DNA of 64,000 nt from an uncultured Pelagibacteraceae bacterium (GTDB taxonomy: Bacteria; Pseudomonadota; Alphaproteobacteria; Pelagibacterales; Pelagibacteraceae): contig CACJMB010000002.1 of assembly GCA_902594405.1 (NCBI GenBank), forward strand, positions 62,001-126,000. The letters are read 5' to 3'. How positions within the stretch are numbered: position 1 is the stretch's first letter; each line of letters opens with the position of its first letter. Shown here piece after piece: positions 26,804-37,053 of the stretch. Under the pieces are notes generated by a model. It was not told the DNA's origin, made no database searches, and worked only from the letters and a program-made list of their open reading frames with translations. Made by a program: the position numbers and the translations under genes.

Positions 26804-27784
26804 TTATTCTTCAGTGTTTCTAAGCATTTTTAGAATATTATTTAGATCTTGTGGCAAAAGTGAGGAAAAAATCATCTCTTTCTTAGTTCTTGGATGTATA
26901 AATCCTAAAGTTTTTGCATGCAGAAATTGTCTATTTAATTTAGTAATTGAATTTTGGATATCTAAATCAATATTTTTTAACTTTTTATATTTTTTTTTAT
27001 ATTTATCATCTCCAACTAGGCTATTACCTTTATAATTCATATGAACTCTTATCTGATGTGTTCTTCCTGTTTCTAATTTACATTCAACTAAACTTAAGGT
27101 TGGTGTTTTCTGATTTTCAAAAATTTCAAGTGTTTTATAATTTGTTATAGCTTTCTTACCTTTAGAACTACTAACTTCCATAAGTTGTCTATTTTTTGAA
27201 CTACGAGTTATAAATGTCTCAATTCTTCCTGAGGAGGGTCTTAATTTTCCCCATATTAAAAGTTGGTACTCTCTTATAATTGTATGATCACTAAATTGTT
27301 TTGATAAATTTTCATGAGTTTCATTGTTTTTTGCAATTACAACTAAACCAGATGTGTTTTTATCAATTCTATGAACAATACCAGGTCTTAACTCGTCACC
27401 TATATTTGATAAAGAATCCTTGTCATAATGCATCAATGCATTAACAATTGTCTTATCATAATTTCCAGCTCCTGGATGCATGATTATTCCGGCAGGTTTA
27501 TTAATTACTAATAGATCATCATCTTCGTATATTATTTCTAATTTAAATTCGTAAGGTTTAAGGGATGCTATTTCAGGCTCTGGAATCTTAAGATTTATAG
27601 TATCACCAATTGAGACTTTTTTTGACGGACTTTTAATTATTTCATTATTTAGTGTTAACTTTTCTCTTAAAATTAAATTTTTAATCCTAGTTCTACTAAT
27701 TAATTCCTCTCTTTTGTTAATTAAAACATCAACCCTTAAATTCTTCTCATTCTCTTTGACTATAAAATTAATGTTTTTTTCCAT
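26804..27784 (-). CDS. rluD: 23S rRNA pseudouridine synthase, RluD family
   Basis: RluA/RluD-type pseudouridine synthase of 326 residues. An N-terminal S4-like RNA-binding domain (residues about 15-75) is followed by the catalytic domain: NKPAGIIMHPG, the catalytic-Asp motif GIVHRIDKNTSGLVVIAK (Asp near 140) and LETGRTHQIRVHM near 250. RluD modifies helix 69 of 23S rRNA; RluC is the alternative assignment. It is probably a single-gene transcript, divergent from tRNA-Arg. Confidence 0.88.
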   Translation of the reverse strand: MEKNINFIVKENEKNLRVDVLINKREELISRTRIKNLILREKLTLNNEIIKSPSKKVSIGDTINLKIPEPEIASLKPYEFKLEIIYEDDDLLVINKPAGIIMHPGAGNYDKTIVNALMHYDKDSLSNIGDELRPGIVHRIDKNTSGLVVIAKNNETHENLSKQFSDHTIIREYQLLIWGKLRPSSGRIETFITRSSKNRQLMEVSSSKGKKAITNYKTLEIFENQKTPTLSLVECKLETGRTHQIRVHMNYKGNSLVGDDKYKKKYKKLKNIDLDIQNSITKLNRQFLHAKTLGFIHPRTKKEMIFSSLLPQDLNNILKMLRNTEE

Positions 27785-27807
27785 AAAATATAATATTAAT
27801 ACTATAT

Positions 27808-27884
27808 GCGCTTGTAGCTCAACTGGATAGAGCGCCTGACTTCGGATCAGGAGGTTCTGGGTTCGACTCCTAGCAGGCGCACCA
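27808..27884 (+). tRNA. tRNA-Arg (anticodon TCG)
   Basis: A 77-nt cloverleaf with encoded CCA. Acceptor GCGCTTG pairs with CAGGCGC (one G-T pair). The anticodon stem CCTGA/TCAGG holds loop CTTCGGA with anticodon TCG, reading CGA and other CGN codons. The T-arm has GTTCGACTC. It converges on the ABC-2 permease gene with only 2 nt between. Confidence 0.96.
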
Positions 27885-27886
27885 AT

Positions 27887-28678
27887 TTATTCTCCCATGT
27901 TTATCAAAGTTCCTTTTTCTCTTGCTTTATCGAAAGAGTAATAAAATATGGATATTGATAAAATTAAATAAAACCCATTAAGATAGACTGCATTTATTAT
28001 ATTTTCATAATTGACTGTTCCATTAACTAAAATATTTCTAGTCTCCTCAAAAATATATACTAATGGCAATGCGAAAGCGATTGATTGGAATATTTCTGGT
28101 AATATTTCAACTGGGTAGTATATACAGCCAAAAGGTGCTAACAAAAACATGGTAGACCATGCAATATTTTCAAAAGATGGACCAAATCTTAATAATCCTG
28201 CTGACACAAGTAGACCAAGCGTAATTCCAAATAAATATAAACTTAAGAAAAGAAAAGCCAAAGGAAGACCAAGTTTTAACAATGAAATTCCAAACAATGG
28301 AGAAGTTAACAATATTGCTGGTATTAAACCAATTAAGGCTCTAATTAAAGCTGTTAAAACTAAAGAGATAATTATCTCACTAATTTTCATAGGAGCAATA
28401 AATAGGTTTGTAAAGTTTCTGCTCCAAATTTCCTCCAAAAATAACATATTAAAGCCAATACTGGTTCTAAATAAAAAATCATAAAGAATTGCACATGAAA
28501 GAATAACTCCTACTGCACCACTGTAGTAAGTGCTATGAGCTGCAAAAAAATTAGAAATAAATCCCCAGAGAGTAATTTGAATTGAAGGCCAATAAATTAA
28601 GTCTAATATTCTTGGAAATGATCTAGTTATTAAATAAAAGTGTCTTAAAAAAAGACCATAAATTCTTATTAAATTCAT
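27887..28678 (-). CDS. ABC-2 type exporter, permease subunit
   Basis: Integral membrane protein of 263 residues with about six hydrophobic segments, starting RIYGLFLRHFYLITR and including a conserved ABC-2-like loop with LFLEEIWSRNFTNLFIAP (residues about 79-96). It pairs with the ATPase gene 2 nt upstream. The substrate cannot be told from sequence: ABC-2 permeases export polysaccharides, lipids or drugs. The NodJ/Yad-type half-transporter class is the nearest descriptive label. Confidence 0.88.
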   Translation of the reverse strand: MNLIRIYGLFLRHFYLITRSFPRILDLIYWPSIQITLWGFISNFFAAHSTYYSGAVGVILSCAILYDFLFRTSIGFNMLFLEEIWSRNFTNLFIAPMKISEIIISLVLTALIRALIGLIPAILLTSPLFGISLLKLGLPLAFLFLSLYLFGITLGLLVSAGLLRFGPSFENIAWSTMFLLAPFGCIYYPVEILPEIFQSIAFALPLVYIFEETRNILVNGTVNYENIINAVYLNGFYLILSISIFYYSFDKAREKGTLINMGE

Positions 28679-28680
28679 TT

Positions 28681-29406
28681 TTATTTTCTCGCAATTTCTA
28701 AAAATACTTCTTCTAAATTTCTTCTTCCATACTTTGTTATTAACTCTTCAGGTGTTCCTCTATCCACTATTAAACCATCTTTCATCATTAAAACAGAACT
28801 ACATAATCTTTTTACTTCTTCCATATTATGAGAGGCAAGCAAAACTGATATTTTTTTTTCCTTTTTGTACTCTTCTAAAAACGATCTTACAAAATCACCA
28901 GTTTCAGGATCTAATGAAGCAGTGGGTTCATCCAACAAAAGTACCGTTGGATCATTTATTAAAGCTTTAGCAAGACTTACCCTGTTTTTTTGTCCAGAAG
29001 AAAGTTCTCCTGTAATTTTGTTTAAAAGGTCTTTTAATCTAAGTTTATTTGCAAGGTGATCTATTCGATCATTTAAATTTTGAATATTATATAATTTTCC
29101 ATAAACAACTAAATTTTGTTTAACTTTAAGTTTTTTAGGTAATTCAATATATGGTGAAATAAAATTCATTTTGTGAAGAAGTGAGATTTTGTTTTTTTCA
29201 ATATTTTCTCCGTTGATTAAAACCTCACCACTACTTGGTTTTAATAATCCTAAAATCATTCCAATAGTTGTAGTTTTTCCACATCCATTAGGTCCCAATA
29301 AACCAACCATTTCATTTTCATTAATTTTAAAATTTATATTAGTTACTGCTACTTTATCTTTATATTTTTTTGATAGATTTATTACTTCAATAGAATTTGT
29401 CATCAA
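28681..29406 (-). CDS. ABC-2 type exporter, ATP-binding subunit
   Basis: ABC ATPase of 241 residues. Walker A GPNGCGKTT (residues about 34-42), Q-loop region NFISPYIELP, signature LSSGQKNRVSLAKAL near 135, Walker B VLLLDEPTASLDP, and H-loop ASHNMEEV. It drives the adjacent permease. Its start overlaps the end of tsaC by 4 nt, forming a tsaC-ATPase-permease operon; the functional link to tsaC is probably only shared transcription. Confidence 0.93.
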   Translation of the reverse strand: MMTNSIEVINLSKKYKDKVAVTNINFKINENEMVGLLGPNGCGKTTTIGMILGLLKPSSGEVLINGENIEKNKISLLHKMNFISPYIELPKKLKVKQNLVVYGKLYNIQNLNDRIDHLANKLRLKDLLNKITGELSSGQKNRVSLAKALINDPTVLLLDEPTASLDPETGDFVRSFLEEYKKEKKISVLLASHNMEEVKRLCSSVLMMKDGLIVDRGTPEELITKYGRRNLEEVFLEIARK

Positions 29407-30335
29407 TATTTAGAGGCTCTCTTTAATCTATCATTAATTGTTTTGCCAAGACCTTTGTTTGGTATCTTTTCGACTGCAATCTTTTTAAAACCATCATTTT
29501 TAATTTTTCTTAAAGTTGAATATAAATTCTTTGCAGCTTCATCTATATTTTTCATTTTGGATAAATAATAATAGTTTTTTAATTTTGATTTTCTTTTTTT
29601 AATTAATAAATAAGCCTCATCTTTTTTTGGTTTTTTAACATTGACTCTTAAAGGTATCCCAGGTGAGTAATGTAACGGAAATAAACCAGGTGATAATTTT
29701 TTTTTTGAATTTGTATTAATTAATAATTTTTTTTTTAAAACATTTTCGATTTTTTTAGTATCTAGGCCTCCATATCTTAAAAGTGAGGGCTTTTCTAAAA
29801 GGTTTAGTATTGTAGACTCAACTCCAATTTTACTTTTTCCTCCATTTAAAATATATTTTATTTTTGAACCAAATTCTTCTTTTACATCAGATGGTTTAAC
29901 TGAACTTAATCTTGAGGATATATTTGCACTAGGTGCCGCTACCGGATAATCTAAATTTTTTAATAAATTTCTTAACAATTTATGTTTAGGGAAACGTACG
30001 GCAATACTTTTTTTATTATTAGTGACAAATTTTGATATTTTTGAGTTATTTTTTAATTTCAGAACATAAGTTATCGGACCTGGAGAAAATTTTTTGTAAA
30101 GTTTAACTAAATTATCATTTATATCACAGTCTTCTTTAAGTCTTTGAATATCGTAATAATGGACAATTAGAGGATTATTTAATGGTCTTTTTTTAAGACT
30201 AAATATTTTCTTAACTGCACTATTCGAGTAAGCGTTTGCAGCCAATCCATAAACAGTTTCTGTTGGTACTGCAACACAATGATTATTATCTAAATATTTT
30301 TTTGCTTTTTTGATATTTGATTGAATAGATTTCAT
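29403..30335 (-). CDS. tsaC: L-threonylcarbamoyladenylate synthase (Sua5 type)
   Basis: Sua5/YrdC/YwlC protein of 310 residues that makes threonylcarbamoyl-AMP for the t6A37 tRNA modification. The YrdC domain (residues about 1-200) has AVPTETVYGLAANAY, the KKRPLNNPLIVH segment and AAPSANISSRLSSV. The linker SPGLFPLHYSPGIPLRV and the following approximately 90 residues form the Sua5 C-terminal domain, so it is the long form, unlike E. coli TsaC (about 190 residues). It diverges from xseB with about 20 nt between start codons. Confidence 0.93.
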   Translation of the reverse strand: MKSIQSNIKKAKKYLDNNHCVAVPTETVYGLAANAYSNSAVKKIFSLKKRPLNNPLIVHYYDIQRLKEDCDINDNLVKLYKKFSPGPITYVLKLKNNSKISKFVTNNKKSIAVRFPKHKLLRNLLKNLDYPVAAPSANISSRLSSVKPSDVKEEFGSKIKYILNGGKSKIGVESTILNLLEKPSLLRYGGLDTKKIENVLKKKLLINTNSKKKLSPGLFPLHYSPGIPLRVNVKKPKKDEAYLLIKKRKSKLKNYYYLSKMKNIDEAAKNLYSTLRKIKNDGFKKIAVEKIPNKGLGKTINDRLKRASKY

Positions 30336-30355
30336 GTATTAATAATTATTATTAT

Positions 30356-30604
30356 ATGAAAGATAAAATATTACCACTTGATTATGATCAGTATTCAGTT
30401 GAGGAGCTTACAGAAAAAGCAAATAAGATTATAGAGTCTCTAGAGAAGGAAAATGATTTAAACAATTCAGTTAATAGTTATCAAGAACTTCTAAAATTAA
30501 ATAATATTATTGAAAAGAAATTTCATAAAAATTTTAAATCTATTGGAGAAGAGACAAATAAAAAGATTAAAGAGATAACTAAAAAAAATGAAAAAACAGC
30601 TTAA
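30356..30604 (+). CDS. xseB: Exodeoxyribonuclease VII small subunit
   Basis: An 82-residue protein, mostly helical, with the XseB-like sequence YSVEELTEKANKIIESLEKEND and ELLKLNNIIEKKF. The small subunit joins XseA to digest single-stranded DNA. The order xseB-ispA-dxs is conserved in proteobacteria, which strongly supports the call. It overlaps ispA by 17 nt. xseA is not in the window. Confidence 0.85.
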   Translation: MKDKILPLDYDQYSVEELTEKANKIIESLEKENDLNNSVNSYQELLKLNNIIEKKFHKNFKSIGEETNKKIKEITKKNEKTA

Positions 30605-31460
30605 TAAAATAGCTAAGGATACAAATATTTTCCTTAAAAAATATATTAATTCACAGAAATATTCTCAGCTAAAGTCACCCATGAAGTATGGTTTGTTTCC
30701 AGGTGGAAAAAAAATAAGATCTAAAATCTTAATGGACTTAGGGTCATTATTTTCAATAGATTATAAAACATTGATAATAGTTGGGTCGGCTGTTGAATGT
30801 ATTCATGCTTATTCTCTTATTCATGATGATCTACCCTGCATGGATGATGATGATATAAGAAGAGGAAAACCTTCAGCTCACATTAAATTTGGTGAGTCTA
30901 CAGCAGTTCTGGCAGGAAATTCATTGCTGACTTTAGCTTTTGAAATTTTATCAAGTCCTAAATTGAAATTAAATGAAAAGATAAAGATCAACCTAATCAA
31001 AAAATTATCAGAATGTTCAGGACATCTAGGAATAGCTGGTGGGCAATATTTAGATTTAAGTTATGAGAGAAAGAAAATATCAAGGAATAAAATATTAGAA
31101 ATGGAAATAAAAAAAACTGGAATGTTATTTAGTTTTTGTTGTGCAGCTCCAGCAATAATTAAGAAAAAAACAATCCAAGAAATTAAATTTTTTGAAAATA
31201 TTGGATCAAAAATTGGTTTATTATTCCAAATAGCTGATGATTTAATTGATGTGAAAAGTAATTCTAAGGAAGCTGGGAAAAAAACAGGAAAAGATCAAAA
31301 AAAAGGCAAGGCAACACTTATAAATTTAATAGGCTATGATGACTCACTTAAGTATTGTGATAAGATAATAAAAGATATTAATAAGAATTTAAGAAAATAT
31401 GGTTCAAGATCTGAAAAAATAAATGAAACATTAGGTTATATACTGAATAGAAAAAAATGA
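30588..31460 (+). CDS. ispA: Short-chain polyprenyl diphosphate synthase (farnesyl/geranyl type)
   Basis: Trans-prenyltransferase of 290 residues. The first Asp-rich motif is [14 protein letters not shown] (DDx4D, residues about 83-96), typical of bacterial FPP synthases; GKKIRSKI is upstream and QIADDLIDV near 213 is the second motif. It makes FPP from IPP and DMAPP for undecaprenyl-P and quinone chains. It sits between xseB (17-nt overlap) and dxs (4-nt overlap), in one operon with the first MEP-pathway enzyme. Confidence 0.95.
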   Translation: MKKQLNKIAKDTNIFLKKYINSQKYSQLKSPMKYGLFPGGKKIRSKILMDLGSLFSIDYKTLIIVGSAVECIHAYSLIHDDLPCMDDDDIRRGKPSAHIKFGESTAVLAGNSLLTLAFEILSSPKLKLNEKIKINLIKKLSECSGHLGIAGGQYLDLSYERKKISRNKILEMEIKKTGMLFSFCCAAPAIIKKKTIQEIKFFENIGSKIGLLFQIADDLIDVKSNSKEAGKKTGKDQKKGKATLINLIGYDDSLKYCDKIIKDINKNLRKYGSRSEKINETLGYILNRKK

Positions 31461-33373
31461 AAAAAAATTATCAATTTTTAAATAATATCAATTTTCCATC
31501 TGATTTAAGAAAAGTTTCTGAAAATAATTTACAAAAAGTAGCAGATGAGGTGAGGGAGGAAATGATAAGTGCTGTTTCAGAAACAGGAGGTCACCTTGGT
31601 GCTGGTTTGGGAGTTGTTGAATTGACAGTTGCACTTCATTATGTTTTTGATACCCCAAATGATAAATTAATATGGGATGTTGGCCATCAATCTTACCCAC
31701 ATAAAATTTTAACTGGAAGAAAAGATAAAATTAGAACTTTACGACAGGGCGATGGTTTATCAGGTTTTACAAAAAGATCTGAAAGTGAGTATGACCCATT
31801 TGGAGCAGCACATAGTTCAACATCTATTTCATCTGCATTAGGAATTGCAGAGGCAAATAAATTAGAAAATAAGTCTTCCAATGTAATAGCTGTAATAGGT
31901 GATGGAGCAATTAGCGCAGGTATGGCTTATGAAGCCATGAATAATGCTGGAGCATCTAAGACAAAAATGATTGTTATTTTAAATGATAACGACATGTCAA
32001 TTGCAAAACCAGTTGGAGCAATGAGAACTTACTTGGCAAAATTATTTACTGGTAAAATATATTTTAGTCTTAGAGAAACCTTAAAATTAATTACATCTGC
32101 ATTTTCAAAAAGATTTAGTGCTAAAGCAGGAAAAGCAGAGGATTTTTTCCGTTCAGCAGTTACCGGAGGTACATTGTTTAGTTCACTTGGTTTTTATTAT
32201 GCAGGTCCTATAGATGGTCATGATTTATCAAGCCTAGTTCCAATTTTAAAAAATGCAAAAGAATCAAGACATGAGGGTCCTATAATGATTCATATCAAAA
32301 CTCAAAAAGGAAAAGGTTATTCTTATGCAGAAAAAGCAAATGATCATTATCATGGAGTGTCAAAATTTAATGTTGAGACTGGCGAACAAGTAAAGAGCAA
32401 ATCAAATCTTCCAGCTTATACAAAAGTATTTGCAAACACGTTAGTTAAACATGCTAAAAAAGATAGCAAAATAGTAGGAATAACAGCAGCGATGCCAGGA
32501 GGGACTGGTATGGATATTTTTGGCAAGGAGTTTCCAAATAGAATGTTTGATGTTGGAATAGCGGAACAACACGCTGTAACTTTTGCAGCCGGTATAGCAA
32601 CCGAAGGATATAAACCATATGCTGCAATTTATTCTACATTTTTACAGAGAGCATATGATCAAGTTGTCCACGATGTTGCGATCCAAAGTTTACCAGTCAG
32701 ATTTGCTATAGATAGAGCAGGATTAGTTGGTGCTGATGGCTCAACACATGCTGGTTCATTTGATATAACTTACTTATCAACTTTGCCTAACTTTATAGTA
32801 ATGGCAGCAAGTGATGAAGCTGAACTAGTTAAAATGATTAATACTTCAGTAGATATAAATGATAGACCTTCTGCAATTAGATATCCAAGAGGAACTGGAG
32901 TAGGTGCTGATCTCCCATCAATAGACGAAAAAATTGAAATTGGTAAAGGGAGAGTTGTTCAACAAGGGACACAAGTTTGTATTTTAAACCTCGGTACTCG
33001 ACTTGAAGAGTGCAAGTTAGCTGCAGAGGAATTAAAAGCAAAAGGAGTTTCAACAACTTTAATAGACGCCAGATTTGCTAAGCCTTTAGATGAAGAACTT
33101 ATACTAAAATCTGCTAAGGAACATGAGGCTATGATAACTGTTGAGGAGGGTTCAATAGGTGGTTTCGGTTCTCATGTTAAAAATTTATTAGCCGAAAGAG
33201 GAGTATTTGACAAAGGTTTAAAATTTAGATCAATGACTTTACCAGATCAATTTATTGAACAAGATGATCCAAAAAAAATGTACGATAAAGCTGGATTAAA
33301 CAGTTCTCAAATTTCTAAGAAAATTGCTAATATTTTGTTTCAAAAAGATACAATAAGAGTTGTAAAAAATTAA
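31457..33373 (+). CDS. dxs: 1-deoxy-D-xylulose-5-phosphate synthase
   Basis: ThDP enzyme of 638 residues, first step of the MEP isoprenoid pathway (pyruvate plus GAP). Motifs: [33 protein letters not shown], the ThDP motif [18 protein letters not shown] with [15 protein letters not shown], and the transketolase-like [13 protein letters not shown] with catalytic Glu. [15 protein letters not shown] is the substrate-site stretch. Like tkt it depends on ThDP. It converges on aroC with 6 nt between stop codons. Confidence 0.98.
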   Translation: MKKNYQFLNNINFPSDLRKVSENNLQKVADEVREEMISAVSETGGHLGAGLGVVELTVALHYVFDTPNDKLIWDVGHQSYPHKILTGRKDKIRTLRQGDGLSGFTKRSESEYDPFGAAHSSTSISSALGIAEANKLENKSSNVIAVIGDGAISAGMAYEAMNNAGASKTKMIVILNDNDMSIAKPVGAMRTYLAKLFTGKIYFSLRETLKLITSAFSKRFSAKAGKAEDFFRSAVTGGTLFSSLGFYYAGPIDGHDLSSLVPILKNAKESRHEGPIMIHIKTQKGKGYSYAEKANDHYHGVSKFNVETGEQVKSKSNLPAYTKVFANTLVKHAKKDSKIVGITAAMPGGTGMDIFGKEFPNRMFDVGIAEQHAVTFAAGIATEGYKPYAAIYSTFLQRAYDQVVHDVAIQSLPVRFAIDRAGLVGADGSTHAGSFDITYLSTLPNFIVMAASDEAELVKMINTSVDINDRPSAIRYPRGTGVGADLPSIDEKIEIGKGRVVQQGTQVCILNLGTRLEECKLAAEELKAKGVSTTLIDARFAKPLDEELILKSAKEHEAMITVEEGSIGGFGSHVKNLLAERGVFDKGLKFRSMTLPDQFIEQDDPKKMYDKAGLNSSQISKKIANILFQKDTIRVVKN

Positions 33374-33379
33374 TTTAAG

Positions 33380-34462
33380 CTAACTACATTGGGCTTTATT
33401 CATTAAGTAGTGGTCAAGTAAAACACAGTTCATCATAGCTTCACCAATTGGTACAGCTCTAATTCCTACACAAGGATCATGTCTTCCTTTAACAGATATT
33501 GAAGTATTTTTCCCAAATTTATTTATAGTTTTTCTACTAGTTAAAATTGACGATGTTGGTTTGACAGCAAAAGATGCAATAATTTCTTGGCCCGTAGAAA
33601 TTCCACCAAGAATTCCACCTGCTTTATTTGAATTGAATTTTAATTTATTTCCTTTTGAAGAAATTTCATCTGAATTTTGTTCTCCACTCAATTGTGCTGA
33701 GTTCATTCCTGCACCAATATTTACACCTTTAACTGCATTAATACTCATTAGACCTGAAGCTATGTCAGTATCCAATTTTGAATAAATTGGAGCACCTAAA
33801 CCAACCGGGATACCTCTTGCTCTTATTTCAATCACTGCTCCACATGAGGATCCTGATTTTCTTACACCAAGCAAATATTTTTCCCATAATTTAATCATTG
33901 ATTTATCTGGACAAAAAAATGGATTTTTTGAAATTACTTTATCGTTCCATTGATTTGTATCACATCCAAGAATTCCTAGCTGAGTTACTGCACCAATTAC
34001 TTTAAATTTTTTACCTAATTTTTTTTGAAGTACAACTTTTGCTATTGCACCGGCTGCAACTCTTGCTGCAGTTTCTCTAGCAGAAGATCTACCACCACCT
34101 CTATAGTCTCTAATTCCATATTTTTTAAAATAAGTAAAATCCGCATGACCTGGCCTGAACTTATCTTTAATATTACTATAATCTTTGGACCTCATATCTT
34201 TATTGTAGATTATAAGTGAAATGGGTGTTCCTGTAGTTTTTCCCTCAAATACTCCTGACAATATTTGAACTTTGTCATCCTCTTTTCGCTGAGTTGTAAA
34301 TTTAGATTGTCCTGGTTTTCTTTTGTCTAATTCTATTTGAATATCTTGCTCTTTAAGATTTATGTTTGGAGGGCAACCATCGACAATACAACCAATTGCA
34401 GGCCCATGAGACTCTCCCCAAGTTGTGAAACGAAATAGCTTTCCAAAAGTATTAAATGACAT
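33380..34462 (-). CDS. aroC: Chorismate synthase
   Basis: FMN-dependent lyase of 360 residues, last step of the shikimate pathway (EPSP to chorismate). It begins [24 protein letters not shown] (signature 1); signature 2 is [19 protein letters not shown] (residue about 120) and signature 3 lies in the [18 protein letters not shown] region. A TATAAT box on the minus strand ends 7 nt before the ATG, but no good -35 is visible. It diverges from pdxH (33 nt between). Confidence 0.98.
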   Translation of the reverse strand: MSFNTFGKLFRFTTWGESHGPAIGCIVDGCPPNINLKEQDIQIELDKRKPGQSKFTTQRKEDDKVQILSGVFEGKTTGTPISLIIYNKDMRSKDYSNIKDKFRPGHADFTYFKKYGIRDYRGGGRSSARETAARVAAGAIAKVVLQKKLGKKFKVIGAVTQLGILGCDTNQWNDKVISKNPFFCPDKSMIKLWEKYLLGVRKSGSSCGAVIEIRARGIPVGLGAPIYSKLDTDIASGLMSINAVKGVNIGAGMNSAQLSGEQNSDEISSKGNKLKFNSNKAGGILGGISTGQEIIASFAVKPTSSILTSRKTINKFGKNTSISVKGRHDPCVGIRAVPIGEAMMNCVLLDHYLMNKAQCS

Positions 34463-34495
34463 TATTTATATTATATAGATTATTTTGTTTAAATT

Positions 34496-35122
34496 ATGAA
34501 TCAAAAAAACTCTTTAGGTCTTAATAGTTGCTTTCTTGATATAGATGATCCAATTCAATTATTTCATGAATGGATGGAGGAAGCAAAGAAAACTGAGCCA
34601 AATGATCCAAACGCTGTTGCTTTGGCCACGTCAAATAAAAAAAATATTCCTTCAGTTAGAATGGTTTTACTTAAAGATTTCAACAAGGATGGATTTGTAT
34701 TTTATACAAATTTAAATAGTCAAAAAGGAAATGAATTAAAAGAAAATCCATATGCTGCGATGTGTTTCCATTGGAAAAGTCTCCTAAGACAAATAAGAAT
34801 TAATGGAAAGGTGTCATTAGTTTCTGATCAGGTTGCAGATGAATATTATTCATCTAGAGCGTATGAAAGCCGGATAGGAGCATGGGCTTCTAAGCAAAGT
34901 GAAGAATTAAATTCGCGAGAACAATTGTTAAAATCTATACAAGATTATAAAAAAAAATATAGCAACAAATCAGATGTACCAAGACCAAGTCACTGGTCTG
35001 GATGGGTTTTATCTCCAAATAGTATTGAATTTTGGTTAGATGGTGACAACAGAATCCACGAGAGATTAAAATACAATAAAGATAACTCCGGGAAGTGGAT
35101 AAAGTCTTTATTAAGTCCTTAA
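34496..35122 (+). CDS. pdxH: Pyridoxamine/pyridoxine 5'-phosphate oxidase
   Basis: FMN enzyme of 208 residues that makes pyridoxal-5'-P. It has the EPNDPNAVALAT substrate-loop region, SVRMVLLKDFNKDGFVFYTN, the FHWKSLLRQIRINGKV FMN-binding segment, and the C-terminal PRPSHWSGWVLSPNSIEFWLDGDNRIHERL split across the active site. Its stop codon interleaves with the stop of the polyprenyl synthase gene on the other strand (TTAA). Confidence 0.97.
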   Translation: MNQKNSLGLNSCFLDIDDPIQLFHEWMEEAKKTEPNDPNAVALATSNKKNIPSVRMVLLKDFNKDGFVFYTNLNSQKGNELKENPYAAMCFHWKSLLRQIRINGKVSLVSDQVADEYYSSRAYESRIGAWASKQSEELNSREQLLKSIQDYKKKYSNKSDVPRPSHWSGWVLSPNSIEFWLDGDNRIHERLKYNKDNSGKWIKSLLSP

Positions 35123-36132
35123 AAATTTCTTGATAAACTAAATGATGTTAATCTTTTAAGAATATTTTTTTCTTCAGAGTCCTTAAATACACTTAGAGAA
35201 TTTGAGGCTAAATTTATATAGTGCTGTGCTTTTTGATAGCATTCCTGAATTATTTTATACTTATTTATAAGAGCAATAATTTCATTAAAGTCATCTTTTG
35301 TTCTTAACTCTTTTTTAAACATATTTGATAAAATTTTCTTTTCATCATTTCCTAATTTTTGAAAAAGTAAAATTATTGGTAAGGTAATTTTTCCTTCAAA
35401 AAAATCTTGACCAATTTTTTTACCAAATAGTTTGAGCTCAGCATTATAGTCGAGTGTGTCGTCTGCTATTTGAAAAGTTAATCCCAAGTTTCTTCCATAA
35501 AATTCTAAAGCATCTTTTTCTTTATTTTCTACATCAGATAAAATAGCACCAACTTTAGTTGCTGCTGCAAATAACTCAGCAGTTTTAGCTGAGATTATTT
35601 TTAAATATGTTTCTTCCAGCATATCAACTTCACCTTTGTGTTGAAGTTGTAGAACTTCTCCTTGAGCAATCTTAGATGAAGTGGACGATAATAATTTTAA
35701 AACTTCTAGGTTTCCGTCTTCTACCATCATTTCAAAACATCTACTCAATAGATAATCTCCAATTAAAACTGACGAATGATTATCCCAAACTTTGTTTAAA
35801 GTTTTTTTTCCTCTTCTAACAGTGCCTTCATCAATTACATCATCATGCATCAATGTTGCGCTATGAATTAATTCAACACACGCAGCTAAATTTATATCTC
35901 TAGAGCCTTTAGAGTAACCGCATAATTTTGCACTACCCAAAGTTAGTAAAGCTCTTAGTCTTTTTCCTCCAGTTTCTATATGATAATTTGTCATTTTTTG
36001 AACCAGCTGTACGTCACTAGATAATTTTGATTTTATTTTTTCTTCGGTTAAAATCAGTTTTTCTTCAACCGAGTCTTTAAGTTGAAAATATGAATCATTT
36101 ATTTGATTTTTAAGCTGTACAACTGTTCCCAT
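35119..36132 (-). CDS. ispB: Long-chain polyprenyl diphosphate synthase (ubiquinone side chain)
   Basis: Trans-prenyltransferase of 337 residues. GGKRLRALLTL is followed by LIHSATLMHDDVIDEGTVRRG, whose DDxxD motif is the long-chain type, and the second motif QIADDTLDYN near 227. It elongates FPP to an octa- or decaprenyl chain for ubiquinone; the chain length cannot be read reliably by eye. Separate transcription from the sohB-glyQS side by a 114-nt divergent region. Confidence 0.9.
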   Translation of the reverse strand: MGTVVQLKNQINDSYFQLKDSVEEKLILTEEKIKSKLSSDVQLVQKMTNYHIETGGKRLRALLTLGSAKLCGYSKGSRDINLAACVELIHSATLMHDDVIDEGTVRRGKKTLNKVWDNHSSVLIGDYLLSRCFEMMVEDGNLEVLKLLSSTSSKIAQGEVLQLQHKGEVDMLEETYLKIISAKTAELFAAATKVGAILSDVENKEKDALEFYGRNLGLTFQIADDTLDYNAELKLFGKKIGQDFFEGKITLPIILLFQKLGNDEKKILSNMFKKELRTKDDFNEIIALINKYKIIQECYQKAQHYINLASNSLSVFKDSEEKNILKRLTSFSLSRNF

Positions 36133-36178
36133 AAGATTTTTAAATTAGTATAATTTGTTTATATATATTACTTATCAA

Positions 36179-36206
36179 TTGACGCACCAGTTTCTTCAAT
36201 TATAAG
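36179..36206 (+). promoter_or_regulatory. Promoter for the S49 peptidase-glyQS-ppdK operon
   Basis: TTGACG (36179-36184), a 16-nt spacer and TATAAG (36201-36206) form the best sigma-70-type match in the window. Initiation near 36213 leaves a 34-nt leader before the ATG. A second TATAAG at 36233-36238 ends 8 nt before the ATG but lacks a -35. Confidence 0.5.
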
Positions 36207-36246
36207 TAGTCTTTATATTCAATAAATAATTCTATAAGACTTAACT

Positions 36247-37053
36247 ATGTTCTCTTTTTTTAAAAAGAAAAAAATTGTTGCTCACTTAAAATTAAGTGGG
36301 GTTATTGGTAATGCAGGAAAATTTAAACAAGGTATTGATTTTGCAGGTCAAGAAGAACTAATTAAAAAGGCTTTTTCTCTGAAAAAAGCGGCATGTGTTG
36401 CTATATCAATCAATTCTCCAGGAGGATCACCAGTTCAATCTCATTTAATCTACAGCTTTATTAGACAACAAGCAAAAAAACATAAAAAAAAAGTTGTTGT
36501 ATTCGCTGAAGACGTAGCAGCTTCTGGAGGCTATTTGATTTCTTGTGCTGGGGACGAAATTTATGCAAATTCAAGTTCAATAATTGGATCCATAGGAGTG
36601 ATATATTCTTCTTTTGGATTTACAGAGTTGATAAAAAAAATTGGGGTTGAAAGAAGAGTTCATACTGCTGGCAAAAACAAAAGCACACTTGATCCATTTT
36701 TAGAAGAAAAAAACGAGGATATTGAAAGATTAAAAAATATTCAATTGGATCTTCATAAAGACTTTATAGATGTTGTTGAAAAAAGTAGAGGATCAAAATT
36801 AAACAAATCTGATGTAGAACTTTTTTCTGGTGAGTTTTGGTCAGGCAGTAAAGCAAAAAATTTAGGATTGATTGATGGAATAGGTGACGCACATGAAGTA
36901 TTAAAAGATAAATTTGGTGAGGATGTAGTTATTAAAAAATTTGAAAAATCAAAAGGATGGTTAAGTCAAAAACTTTCTTCATCTAGCAATCAAGTAGATC
37001 AAATAGCAAGTATTTTAGATGAAAGGTCAATTTGGCAAAGATATGGTTTCTAA
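36247..37053 (+). CDS. Peptidase S49 family protein (SohB/SppA-like)
   Basis: Serine protease fold of 268 residues. [13 protein letters not shown] (residues about 56-68) is the oxyanion region, the nucleophile Ser is in [11 protein letters not shown] (near 98), and the Lys general base is expected in [13 protein letters not shown] near 140. This is the short, single-domain form related to SohB and to SppA C-terminal halves. No clear transmembrane helix is seen at the N-terminus, which is a short Lys-rich segment. SppA digests cleaved signal peptides; the substrate here is unknown. It overlaps glyQ by 11 nt. Confidence 0.88.
   Translation: MFSFFKKKKIVAHLKLSGVIGNAGKFKQGIDFAGQEELIKKAFSLKKAACVAISINSPGGSPVQSHLIYSFIRQQAKKHKKKVVVFAEDVAASGGYLISCAGDEIYANSSSIIGSIGVIYSSFGFTELIKKIGVERRVHTAGKNKSTLDPFLEEKNEDIERLKNIQLDLHKDFIDVVEKSRGSKLNKSDVELFSGEFWSGSKAKNLGLIDGIGDAHEVLKDKFGEDVVIKKFEKSKGWLSQKLSSSSNQVDQIASILDERSIWQRYGF

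Noticed and set aside
28149-28484. 111-codon plus-strand frame inside the ABC-2 permease gene
   Set aside because: Antisense to an evident membrane protein; no motif and no start signals.
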